6,031 nt of DNA from Bacillota bacterium (lineage in GTDB: Bacteria; Bacillota; Clostridia; Lachnospirales; Lachnospiraceae), in assembly GCA_023437885.1 (NCBI GenBank), contig JAEZFH010000287.1:1-6031 (forward strand), written 5' to 3'. The position numbers were made by a program, and so were the translations under genes. Every line of letters starts with the position of its first letter. Within the stretch, counting starts at the first letter, position 1. Below, piece after piece: positions 1 to 5,559 of the stretch. The notes under the pieces are model-generated. The model saw only the letters and a list, made by a program, of their open reading frames with translations. It was not told the origin of the DNA and made no database searches.

Positions 1-10
1 AATGGATGCC

Positions 11-55
11 ACAAGCTGAACAGTAACAAGCTAAACCGTAACAAGCAATCTAAAT
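11..55. repeat. Short 15-nt tandem repeat upstream of the slipin gene
   Basis: Three head-to-tail units of 15 nt start at 11, 26 and 41. The first two read ACAAGCTGAACAGTA and ACAAGCTAAACCGTA (13 of 15 identical), and the third keeps only ACAAGC plus scattered matches. The array ends just before the slipin ribosome site. It may be the tail of an upstream gene. One frame reads to a TAA at 22-24. Another stays open from base 1 to a TAA at 91-93, overlapping the slipin start by 17 nt, and in that frame it would encode a repeated KLNxN pentapeptide. Neither frame can be chosen without upstream sequence, so no gene is called. Confidence 0.5.
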
Positions 56-76
56 TTCTTCAGGAGGAGTACATAA

Positions 77-1174
77 ATGAAAATAATAATTAATGAAAAT
101 CAAAGAGGATTACTTTATAAAAACGGAAAGTACGAAAAAATGCTGGAACCGGGAAAGCATTTCTTTTTAACAAACAGTATAATTGTAGAAACAATGAATA
201 TTACGGACGAATTTAAGCCTTCCGGTTTTGACTTAAATGTGTTTTTAAAGGACAACATTCTGAGAGAGCAGTTGGAGGTTGTAGATGTTCCCGATGAAAT
301 GATTGCACTTCATTTCGTTAACGACAAATTCTCTAATTGCTTGACAAGCGGCAAATATGCTTTTTGGAAGGTGTTTCATACTCATAGATTTGAAATAATT
401 GGTATGAAAAATCCGGAGGTATCGGATGAAGTTCCGAAATATATCTTTGAAGCTCTGCCCCGGAGATTATTTGTTAAAGTAGAGGTTGCCGGGTATCAGA
501 AAGCAAGGTTATACTATGACCAGAAATTCATTAAACTATTGAACGAAGGAACCTATTACTTTTGGAATAATGGCACAAGAATTAACGCAAGTTTAGTTGA
601 TACCCGCCTTTTACAAATGAATATTGCCGGGCAAGAGATGCTGACACTGGATAAAGTTGCACTGCGTATCAATTTTGTCTGCCATTATAAAATCACTGAT
701 TATATTAAGATTTTCACAGAAATCGATCATTACGAGGAGCAAATGCATGTAACACTTCAGCTTATCCTTCGTGAGTACATCGGCAAATACCGCCTGGATG
801 AGATTCTTGAAAGCAGGGAGCAAATCGCGGATTATGCGTTACAAAAACTAAAAGAGAAGGAAGAAAATTTTTATGTCAGGTTTTATGATGCCGGCGTAAG
901 GGATATTATCCTTCCCGGTGAAATCCGTGACATTATGAATACTGTGCTGATTGCAGAGAAAAAAGCTCAGGCAAATGTGATAGCGCGCCGTGAGGAAGTG
1001 GCATCTACAAGAAGCTTACTTAATACTGCAAAGCTGATGGATGAAAATCAGACACTGTTTAAACTGAAGGAGCTTGAATATCTTGAAAAGATTTGTGAAA
1101 ATGTAGGTAATATTACAGTCAATGGAGGAACAGACCTGCTCTCGCAAATGACGAATATTTTAAAAGGAGCTTAA
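77..1174 (+). CDS. Slipin-type SPFH/band-7 domain protein, RtcB-associated
   Basis: A 365-residue protein of the SPFH (stomatin/prohibitin/flotillin/HflK, band-7) superfamily. The SPFH core spans about residues 186-310: an EMLTLDKVALRINFVCHYKITD strand region, then REYIGKYRLDEIL with the ESREQI helix, then GVRDIILPGEI. An alanine/glutamate-rich helix (about 288-345, containing AEKKAQANVIARREE) follows and probably drives oligomerisation. Unusually for the superfamily there is no hydrophobic N-terminal segment, so I expect a soluble or peripheral protein. The N-terminal 170 residues instead hold three copies of a module ending in 'L..GkY.FW' (about 5-34, 74-103 and 138-168). The start is supported by AGGAGGAG at 62-69, 7 nt before ATG. 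The gene ends one base before rtcB and shares its transcript. Slipins of this type are known as recurrent neighbours of RtcB. Their biochemical role is unsettled; scaffolding or regulating RNA repair is my inference. Confidence 0.85.
   Translation: MKIIINENQRGLLYKNGKYEKMLEPGKHFFLTNSIIVETMNITDEFKPSGFDLNVFLKDNILREQLEVVDVPDEMIALHFVNDKFSNCLTSGKYAFWKVFHTHRFEIIGMKNPEVSDEVPKYIFEALPRRLFVKVEVAGYQKARLYYDQKFIKLLNEGTYYFWNNGTRINASLVDTRLLQMNIAGQEMLTLDKVALRINFVCHYKITDYIKIFTEIDHYEEQMHVTLQLILREYIGKYRLDEILESREQIADYALQKLKEKEENFYVRFYDAGVRDIILPGEIRDIMNTVLIAEKKAQANVIARREEVASTRSLLNTAKLMDENQTLFKLKELEYLEKICENVGNITVNGGTDLLSQMTNILKGA
1164..1169 (+). promoter_or_regulatory. Ribosome binding site of rtcB inside the end of the slipin gene
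   Basis: AAGGAG lies within the last codons of the slipin frame, 6 nt before the rtcB ATG at 1176. The slipin stop (TAA, 1172-1174) is followed by a single base before that ATG. The arrangement favours translational coupling and fixes the rtcB start. Confidence 0.85.
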
Positions 1175-1175
1175 C

Positions 1176-2378
1176 ATGATTGAAATAAAAGGAAAATTTG
1201 CCTCTGCAAAGGTGTTTACTGAAACCATCGAAGATGTTGCCGTCGCACAGATCAAACAGCTGTGCGACATGGTATATGCGGAAGGAGCGAAAATACGGAT
1301 TATGCCGGACGTGCACGCCGGAGCCGGATGCACGATCGGTACAACCATGACGATCACTGACAAGGTGGTTCCGAATCTTGTTGGTGTAGATATTGGCTGC
1401 GGAATGGAAACAATTCGAATTGAAAATAAGCATATCGAGCTTGAAAAGTTGGATAAACTAATTTATGAAAAAATACCATCCGGTATGAATATTCGTAAAA
1501 CTCCGCATAGATACAATGATGATATTGATTTGACAGCCCTTCACTGCTATAAAGAAATTCATGAGCATCGAGCGGTTCACTCAATTGGTACACTCGGCGG
1601 AGGGAATCATTTTATTGAAGCCGATAAAGATGATGAAAATAATCTTTACATTGTGGTTCACTCGGGCAGCCGCTATCTTGGTAACGAGGTTGCAAAGCAT
1701 TATCAGGATATGGGGTTTCAGCGTCTGAATGGAAATGATAAAAGAGCGCTTGAGAAATTGATCTCAGAGTATAAGTTAGCAGGAAGAGAAAAAGACATAC
1801 AATCGGCAATAAAAGAATTGAAAAAGCAAGTTCTTACTAATATACCTCATCCTCTCGCTTATGTCAGTGAGGATTTGTTTGAAGATTATATTCATGATAT
1901 GCAAATCGTTCAGTATTTTGCAACTCTAAATCGGAAAGCAATGGCGGATGAGATCATACGCGGTATGAAATTGAAGGTTGCGGAACAATTTACGACAATC
2001 CATAATTATATTGATACGGAAAACATGATTTTGCGTAAAGGGGCGGTATCTGCAAAGTCCGGAGAGAAGCTTCTTATTCCGATCAATATGCGTGACGGAA
2101 GTCTGATCTGTCTTGGAAAAGGTAATGAAGATTGGAACTGCTCTGCTCCGCATGGTGCAGGAAGACTAATGAGCCGTACGCAGGCGAAAAGCACCTTTAC
2201 GGTTTCGGAGTTCAAGAAACAAATGAAAGATATCTATACGACGTCAGTAAATAAGGAAACGCTTGATGAATGCCCAATGGCGTATAAGGATATGAGCGAA
2301 ATAGTGAAGAATATTGCATCAACTGCAGATATTGCAAAAATAATAAAGCCAATCTATAACTTTAAAGCCAGTGAATAA
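1176..2378 (+). CDS. rtcB: RNA-splicing ligase RtcB (3'-phosphate/5'-hydroxyl RNA ligase)
   Basis: RtcB joins RNA 3'-phosphate or 2',3'-cyclic phosphate ends to 5'-OH ends, using GTP and Mn2+, through a guanylated histidine. The 400-residue length matches compact bacterial RtcB (E. coli 408 aa). Signature blocks are all present: MPDVHAGAGCTIGTTM (43-58), VGVDIGCGM with metal ligands D72 and C75, GTLGGGNHFIE with N144 and H145, VVHSGSR with H162, a fourth metal-site histidine at H276 (IHNYID), RKGA (287-290), and NCSAPHGAGRLMSR, whose H326 is the expected guanylation site. The assignment of individual roles is by analogy with characterised RtcB enzymes. Nothing essential is missing, so the enzyme should be active. 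It is the second gene of the slipin-rtcB unit. No RtcA cyclase, archease or sigma-54 RtcR gene is seen nearby, so regulation differs from the E. coli rtcBA operon. Likely substrates are tRNAs or other RNAs cut by toxins or stress nucleases (inference). Confidence 0.97.
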   Translation: MIEIKGKFASAKVFTETIEDVAVAQIKQLCDMVYAEGAKIRIMPDVHAGAGCTIGTTMTITDKVVPNLVGVDIGCGMETIRIENKHIELEKLDKLIYEKIPSGMNIRKTPHRYNDDIDLTALHCYKEIHEHRAVHSIGTLGGGNHFIEADKDDENNLYIVVHSGSRYLGNEVAKHYQDMGFQRLNGNDKRALEKLISEYKLAGREKDIQSAIKELKKQVLTNIPHPLAYVSEDLFEDYIHDMQIVQYFATLNRKAMADEIIRGMKLKVAEQFTTIHNYIDTENMILRKGAVSAKSGEKLLIPINMRDGSLICLGKGNEDWNCSAPHGAGRLMSRTQAKSTFTVSEFKKQMKDIYTTSVNKETLDECPMAYKDMSEIVKNIASTADIAKIIKPIYNFKASE

Positions 2379-2697
2379 CTGTGAGCAATAGGGGTTCCAT
2401 TATCTTCCTATGTAAAGATATTGCAAAGGTATAATATTCGATGGAAAATGGAAAGCGAAGCAATTAATCCTTTACGGCATTTCATGGATTTAGTAAAATA
2501 ATTAAGGCTCCAAAATATCAAAAACACAGAATTTGAAACGGTCTCATGGATTGGAATACGGTGAAGCATTACTGAGGCCATAGTCCCCGGGAGTTTTGGC
2601 AATGATATTATTATTCTTTATCATAACGGAGCTGTCCGGGGACTAGATCATGGGATATCACACGAATTGGAATGATTTGTGCTGCTTATTACGGATA
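2379..2697. other. Convergent intergenic region with a possible decayed reading frame
   Basis: This 319-bp stretch separates rtcB from the minus-strand Spx/ArsC-like gene, and no intact gene is seen. One + strand frame looks protein-like but is broken by TAA at 2499 and TGA at 2562. Its pieces run 2385-2498 (including LQRYNIRWKMESEAINPL) and 2565-2672 (including GSFGNDIIILYHNGAVRGLD), and it ends at TGA 2673. No start codon with a ribosome site belongs to it, and I do not recognise a family. It may be a gene relic or chance. The right half carries the inverted repeat described separately. No T-tailed hairpin terminator for rtcB is visible. Confidence 0.4.
2581..2645. repeat. Nested inverted repeat between convergent genes
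   Basis: TAGTCCCCGG (2581-2590) and CCGGGGACTA (2636-2645) form a perfect 10-bp inverted repeat. Nested inside is a second one, ATGATA (2602-2607) with TATCAT (2619-2624), around an 11-nt loop. The outer arms are GC-rich in an otherwise A/T-rich spacer. Neither strand has a following T-run, so it is not a standard intrinsic terminator. It could be a structured 3' UTR element of rtcB or of the opposing gene, a factor-dependent transcription stop, or a remnant of a small mobile palindrome. Confidence 0.6.
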
Positions 2698-3045
2698 TTA
2701 TTTCATCCTCTCCCATTCCGGCTGCTTAAATCCGACCAATACGAAATCATCACCGACTAAAATCGGGCGTTTCACTAACATACCGTCAGAGGCAAGCAAG
2801 TGAAGCTGTTCTTCCTCACTCATAGAGGGAAGCTTGCTTTTTAATTCAAGGGACTTATATACAAGCCCGGCGGTATTGAAAAAGCTTTTGAGCGGCAGGC
2901 CACTTTTGTCGTACCATGCTTTTAGCTCATCGTAGTTCGGGTTATCCGTTTTAATATCACGGATATTATAGGGAAGCATATTGCCTTCCAGCCATTTTTG
3001 TGCTTTCTGACAAGTAGTGCATTTGGGGTAGCAGACGAACAGCAT
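2698..3045 (-). CDS. Spx/ArsC-family thioredoxin-fold protein
   Basis: A 115-residue protein, the usual length for the ArsC/Spx/MgsR/YffB group of thioredoxin-fold proteins. The N-terminus reads LFVCYPKCTTCQKA, giving a CxxC pair (C9, C12) with a further C5. The family's conserved C-terminal half follows: FFNTAG (55-60), KSLELKSKL, the SDGMLVKRPI block with R93-P94, and a final VGFKQPEWE. CxxC members act as thiol redox switches (Spx) or thiol oxidoreductases, while true arsenate reductases need a dedicated catalytic cysteine and usually sit in ars operons. No arsenic gene is nearby, so a redox or thiol-stress role is the safer reading, and arsenate reduction is unproven. AGGAGGA (3052-3058 on the complement) lies 6 nt upstream of ATG and supports the start. 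The gene is monocistronic as far as visible and converges on rtcB. Confidence 0.88.
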   Translation of the reverse strand: MLFVCYPKCTTCQKAQKWLEGNMLPYNIRDIKTDNPNYDELKAWYDKSGLPLKSFFNTAGLVYKSLELKSKLPSMSEEEQLHLLASDGMLVKRPILVGDDFVLVGFKQPEWERMK

Positions 3046-3112
3046 ATAGAATCCTCCTCATTTTCCGGTCGTTGAAGTCGATTTTTTGGTTTTAATATCA
3101 CTGTGCCTGTCT

Positions 3113-3118
3113 ATTATA
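3113..3118 (-). promoter_or_regulatory. Extended -10 promoter of the Spx/ArsC-like gene
   Basis: On the minus strand this is TATAAT preceded by TGA, giving a TGnTATAAT extended -10 element. The -35 region has no good TTGACA match, which extended -10 promoters tolerate. The expected start is near 3106, leaving a leader of about 60 nt before the ATG at 3045. Confidence 0.6.
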
Positions 3119-3132
3119 TCACATCTATGTGA
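3119..3132. promoter_or_regulatory. Inverted repeat next to the Spx/ArsC-like promoter, candidate operator
   Basis: TCACATCTATGTGA has perfect 6-bp arms around a 2-bp centre. It abuts the -10 box of the minus-strand promoter and fills part of its -35 spacer, where a bound protein would affect RNA polymerase. The arms are in the opposite order to the CRP consensus, so it is not a CRP site. The cognate regulator is unknown. Confidence 0.35.
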
Positions 3133-3161
3133 CTTTAGCGACCGCAGTGTATCATGTGAAC

Positions 3162-3175
3162 TGTCAGCGTTTACA
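3162..3175. promoter_or_regulatory. Candidate CcpA catabolite site (cre)
   Basis: TGTCAGCGTTTACA agrees at every constrained position with the Firmicute cre consensus TGWNANCGNTNWCA. It lies about 42 bp upstream of the -35 box of the lacI-type gene, and upstream of the divergent Spx/ArsC-like promoter. Carbon catabolite control would suit the sugar-uptake locus. Because LacI-family sites look alike, the local LacI protein could also bind here. Confidence 0.45.
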
Positions 3176-3217
3176 GTATCCTGCAAAAAACGGTTGTCTC
3201 ATATTTAAGCGATACGA

Positions 3218-3246
3218 TTGACTTGCATAGACCGTTAGCGTATGTT
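3218..3246 (+). promoter_or_regulatory. Promoter of the lacI-type regulator gene
   Basis: TTGACT (3218-3223) is followed after 17 bp by TATGTT (3241-3246), a good sigma-A arrangement. Transcription should begin near 3253, giving a leader of about 30 nt. The CG-centred palindrome at 3255-3266 sits right on the start site. Confidence 0.65.
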
Positions 3247-3254
3247 ATTATATA

Positions 3255-3266
3255 AAAAACGTTTTT
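3255..3266. promoter_or_regulatory. LacI-type operator at the lacI start site (autoregulation)
   Basis: AAAAACGTTTTT is a perfect 12-bp palindrome with the central CG typical of LacI-family operators. It shares the AAACGTTT core with the operator before the permease gene (4546-4563). Its position at about +2 to +13 predicts repression by blocking polymerase. A weaker relative, AAAAACGGTTGT, lies at 3186-3197. Confidence 0.6.
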
Positions 3267-3283
3267 AATTTACAGAAGACTGG

Positions 3284-4339
3284 ATGGTCATAGGGATGGT
3301 TGAGAATAATGCCGGTAATAAGAAAATTACAATAAAGGATGTTGCAAAAGCAGCAGGTGTATCGATTTCTACAGTTTCGAATGCATTAAATGGATCCGAC
3401 CTGGTGAATGAGGATACGAGAGGCCGAATCCTTGCCGTGGCTGAGAAAATGAATTATATTCCGAATCTGAATGGACGCTATTTGAAATCAGGAAGAACCA
3501 AGACCCTTGCTTTTGTTACCTCAAGTGTAAGAGGAATGTATTTCTCCATGCTGGCAGATGCAATGTATCGTGAATGTGACCGGCTTGGATATGCTTTAAA
3601 TATTCTGGTGACCAGAGATAAGAGTGTCATTATGAGCAATATTCTGGGAAGCTCCTTTGACGGCATTTTTATCTTCGAAGGAGAGCGGATTGGTGACCCG
3701 GAATTAGAGATGATTGAAAAAAATAATATAAGTACAGTCTTAATGGACCGGAATTACGTGTCCAGGCATATTGGCTGTGTTGTTTTTGATTCCTATAAGG
3801 TAGGGTATGAGGCAGCCAGATACCTGATTAATCTGGGTCATAAAACGATCTATTTCATAGAGGCTGCGGGCGATGTCTATGACAGTATGGAGCGGAAAAG
3901 AGGCTATATCGATGCAATGCATGACTATAATATCGAGTTTCGTGAAGAATTTGTCATCTTTGGTATGTTTGAAGAGTTATTCACTTATAATGCTGTGATC
4001 TCATTGCTTCGACTCGGGGAACGAAATCTTCCCGACGCGTTTATTGCGGGGAACGACCTTAGCGCGATCGGCTGCATGAAAGCACTGCAAAGCCTGGGAT
4101 ATCATGTTCCGGATGATGTCAGCGTGGTGGGATTTGATGATATTGAGATTGCGGAATACATTAAACCGTCCTTGACAACAGTCAGAAATCCAATTGACAC
4201 TCAAGGAACTACTGCGGTAAGGCTGATGACGAGAATGCTGAATGACAATTCAGAAGGAAAGGCGGAAATTCTGACCGGCAAACTGGTACCGCGTAATTCA
4301 TCGGGGATATGTCACAGGGTAGATAAGAAAAATCAGTAA
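3284..4339 (+). CDS. LacI-family transcriptional regulator of the adjacent sugar transporter
   Basis: A 351-residue LacI/GalR-family regulator, full length for the family. The helix-turn-helix domain covers about residues 15-61 (ITIKDVAKAAGVSISTVSNALN, then NYIPN). The hinge follows (NGRYLKSGRT), with L67 as the probable minor-groove leucine that opens the central CG of the operator. The rest is a periplasmic-binding-protein-like effector domain, with family blocks such as FDGIFIFEG, a GY.AARYLI.LGH region, AGNDLSAIG and VPDDVSVVGFDDIEIAEYIKPSLTTVR. The effector is unknown, probably a sugar or oligosaccharide imported by the downstream permeases. The start at 3284 gives six extra residues before the usual LacI N-terminus, and a second ATG at 3296 is possible. 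Neither has a strong ribosome site, which fits low expression of a regulator. The gene ends at a stem-loop terminator, so the permease genes rely on their own promoter. CG-centred operators lie at its own promoter and around the permease promoter. Confidence 0.93.
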   Translation: MVIGMVENNAGNKKITIKDVAKAAGVSISTVSNALNGSDLVNEDTRGRILAVAEKMNYIPNLNGRYLKSGRTKTLAFVTSSVRGMYFSMLADAMYRECDRLGYALNILVTRDKSVIMSNILGSSFDGIFIFEGERIGDPELEMIEKNNISTVLMDRNYVSRHIGCVVFDSYKVGYEAARYLINLGHKTIYFIEAAGDVYDSMERKRGYIDAMHDYNIEFREEFVIFGMFEELFTYNAVISLLRLGERNLPDAFIAGNDLSAIGCMKALQSLGYHVPDDVSVVGFDDIEIAEYIKPSLTTVRNPIDTQGTTAVRLMTRMLNDNSEGKAEILTGKLVPRNSSGICHRVDKKNQ

Positions 4340-4352
4340 AAAATATATATTA

Positions 4353-4388
4353 ATAGAAAAGGTTATAGAAAAGTTTATAGAAAAATAT
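4353..4388. repeat. Three tandem 12-nt units resembling the operator half-site
   Basis: ATAGAAAAGGTT (4353-4364), ATAGAAAAGTTT (4365-4376) and ATAGAAAAATAT (4377-4388) follow one another without gaps after the lacI stop. The last overlaps the terminator stem. All begin with ATAGAAA, which is also the arm of the 18-bp operator at 4546-4563. They may be weak half-sites or simple A/T-rich slippage. Confidence 0.45.
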
Positions 4389-4433
4389 GCATACCATTAG
4401 CATTCATTTGCTTCTGGTATGTATATTTTTTTT
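4381..4433 (+). terminator. Intrinsic terminator after the lacI-type gene
   Basis: The arms at 4381-4396 (ending GCATACCA) and 4415-4430 (starting TGGTATGT) pair over 16 positions with a single G-U wobble. Inside the loop, AGCA and TGCT can add a 4-bp inner stem. A run of eight T (4426-4433) completes it. The A-rich left arm means it could also work on the opposite strand. It insulates the lacI transcript from the permease operon. Confidence 0.85.
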
Positions 4434-4440
4434 ATTTACT

Positions 4441-4452
4441 AGAAACGATTCT
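4441..4452. promoter_or_regulatory. Upstream LacI-type operator (imperfect)
   Basis: AGAAACGATTCT differs by a single base from the core of the perfect downstream palindrome (AGAAACGTTTCT), and its flanks keep TAG..CTA symmetry. Its centre is 108 bp from that of the downstream site, and it lies upstream of the -35 box of the permease promoter. This suits an auxiliary operator for looping, or an activator-type position. Confidence 0.6.
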
Positions 4453-4505
4453 AATAAAACGGCAATATAAACTCAAACAAATTAAACATATTATATAAAA
4501 AACTA

Positions 4506-4534
4506 TTGAAATCAACCCAATATCATGATAATAT
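4506..4534 (+). promoter_or_regulatory. Promoter of the permease operon
   Basis: TTGAAA (4506-4511), a 17-bp spacer and TAATAT (4529-4534), the latter preceded by TGA, form an extended -10 sigma-A promoter. The predicted start is near 4541, five bases before the perfect operator palindrome. A strong promoter with an operator on its start region is the classic layout for substrate-inducible repression. Confidence 0.78.
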
Positions 4535-4545
4535 ATAACATATCA

Positions 4546-4563
4546 AATAGAAACGTTTCTATT
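4546..4563. promoter_or_regulatory. Primary LacI-type operator, perfect 18-bp palindrome
   Basis: AATAGAAACGTTTCTATT is perfectly self-complementary over 18 bp with the central CG of LacI-family sites. It covers about +5 to +22 of the predicted permease transcript, so a bound repressor would block initiation. The neighbouring LacI-type protein is the obvious ligand. Confidence 0.8.
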
Positions 4564-4571
4564 AAGAATGG

Positions 4572-5549
4572 ATGTGTGCAGTGATGCGAAAGAAAAAGGA
4601 GATCAGGGGAAGGGAACAGAATATGCCGTGGCTATCACGGACCCCAAAGGGGTTCAAGGCTCTGATAAGACAAATGCCGCTTCAGCTTATGGTGTTACCC
4701 GGCATTGTCTTTATGATTATTTTTTGTTACATACCTATCTATGGTTTATCCATTGCATTTAAAAACTACACGGTTGTATCAAGATTGAGTTCTGCCGAAT
4801 GGGTGGGACTGTATCATTTCAAGATTATACTGGGTGACAAATACTTCTGGGATTCTGTAGTCAATACCCTGGGAATCAGTTTTTTGAAACTGCTGATCGG
4901 ATTTCCGGTGCCGGTTTTACTGGCTGTCATGATCTATGAAGTCAAGGACGGTCCCTTCAAAAGGATAACCCAGACTATTTCGTATCTCCCGCATTTCCTT
5001 TCCTGGATCGTATTGGGAGGAATGATGATCTCCTGGCTTTCCACGACGGGTATATTCAATCAGATCTTAATGCTCCTTGGCGTTATTAAGGAAGGCAGAA
5101 ACATACTGCTTGATGCGGATAAGTACTGGTGGGTCGCGGCATTATCGGACATATGGAAGGAGGCAGGCTGGGGGACCATCCTATATCTGGCAACGATGGC
5201 GGGAATTGATCCTACTTATTATGAGGCAGCCCGTATTGACGGTGCAAGCCGTGCAAAACAGATCTGGAATATCACCTTACCGCTTATTACTCCGATTATC
5301 AGCCTGAATTTAATTTTAACCGTCAGTGGGTTATTGGGTTCCAATCTGGATCAAACCTTTGTGCTGATGAATACTCAGAACCAGCCCAAAGCGGAGGTTA
5401 TTAATTCCTATGTATACCGGATGGGGCTTACCCAGGGAGATTTCTCCTATGCGACGGCGGCAGGATTGGGTGTTTCGATTGTATCAGTCCTTTTACTGGT
5501 AACAGCAAATCAATTGACGAAGAAGCTGAGCAAACAGTCGATTCTATAG
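4572..5549 (+). CDS. CUT1-family sugar ABC transporter permease, LplB-like
   Basis: An inner-membrane permease subunit of a carbohydrate ABC importer, 325 residues from this start. Hydrophobic segments fall near residues 38-64 (LMVLPGIVFMIIFCYIP), 97-121, 137-157 (SYLPHFLSWIVLGGMM), 186-207, 233-257 and 296-314, six in all. The EAA loop that docks the ATPase is clear: YYEAARIDGASRAKQIWNITLP (about 217-237, G224 and P237). This pattern belongs to the LplB/YteP subgroup, whose members import oligo- or polysaccharide fragments with a lipoprotein binding protein and a shared ATPase. The start is uncertain. ATG 4572 and the in-frame ATG 4584 lack a clear ribosome site, whereas ATG 4623 follows GGGGAAGG at a good distance and would give 308 residues, close to family length. 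The longest frame is reported. The gene is controlled by the operator-flanked promoter upstream, and its stop overlaps the next gene's ribosome site. Confidence 0.92.
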   Translation: MCAVMRKKKEIRGREQNMPWLSRTPKGFKALIRQMPLQLMVLPGIVFMIIFCYIPIYGLSIAFKNYTVVSRLSSAEWVGLYHFKIILGDKYFWDSVVNTLGISFLKLLIGFPVPVLLAVMIYEVKDGPFKRITQTISYLPHFLSWIVLGGMMISWLSTTGIFNQILMLLGVIKEGRNILLDADKYWWVAALSDIWKEAGWGTILYLATMAGIDPTYYEAARIDGASRAKQIWNITLPLITPIISLNLILTVSGLLGSNLDQTFVLMNTQNQPKAEVINSYVYRMGLTQGDFSYATAAGLGVSIVSVLLLVTANQLTKKLSKQSIL

Positions 5550-5554
5550 GAGGG
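5548..5554 (+). promoter_or_regulatory. Ribosome binding site of the second permease overlapping the first gene's stop
   Basis: AGGAGGG begins within the TAG stop (5547-5549) of the first permease gene and lies 5 nt before the ATG at 5560. It fixes that start and indicates coupled translation of the two partner subunits. Confidence 0.85.
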
Positions 5555-5559
5555 ACAGG

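Noticed and set aside
11..55. CRISPR-like or iteron array
   Set aside because: Units are only 15 nt with no spacers, the third is degenerate, and there are no cas or replication genes nearby.
1119..1809. Several minus-strand open frames across the slipin/rtcB junction and rtcB
   Set aside because: They are antisense shadows of strongly conserved rtcB coding sequence, with no ribosome sites and no family features.
2408..2602. Minus-strand 64-codon open frame in the rtcB-downstream spacer
   Set aside because: It has no ribosome site and no recognisable motif, and its start lies inside the nested inverted repeat. It is likely chance.
2581..2645. Intrinsic terminator for rtcB or for the convergent gene
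   Set aside because: The stem is good, but the loop is 45 nt long and neither side has a T-run.
2698..3045. Arsenic-resistance arsenate reductase (arsC)
   Set aside because: The CxxC pair and the absence of any ars gene favour the Spx/MgsR/YffB-type branch. A specific arsC call is not supported.
3119..3132. CRP/FNR-type binding site
   Set aside because: The arm order is TCACA..TGTGA, the reverse of the CRP consensus TGTGA-N6-TCACA, and the spacing is too short.
4568..4762. 64-codon + strand frame starting at ATG 4568
   Set aside because: It overlaps the LplB-like permease gene in another frame, has no ribosome site, and its C-terminal part is an out-of-frame reading of the first membrane segment.
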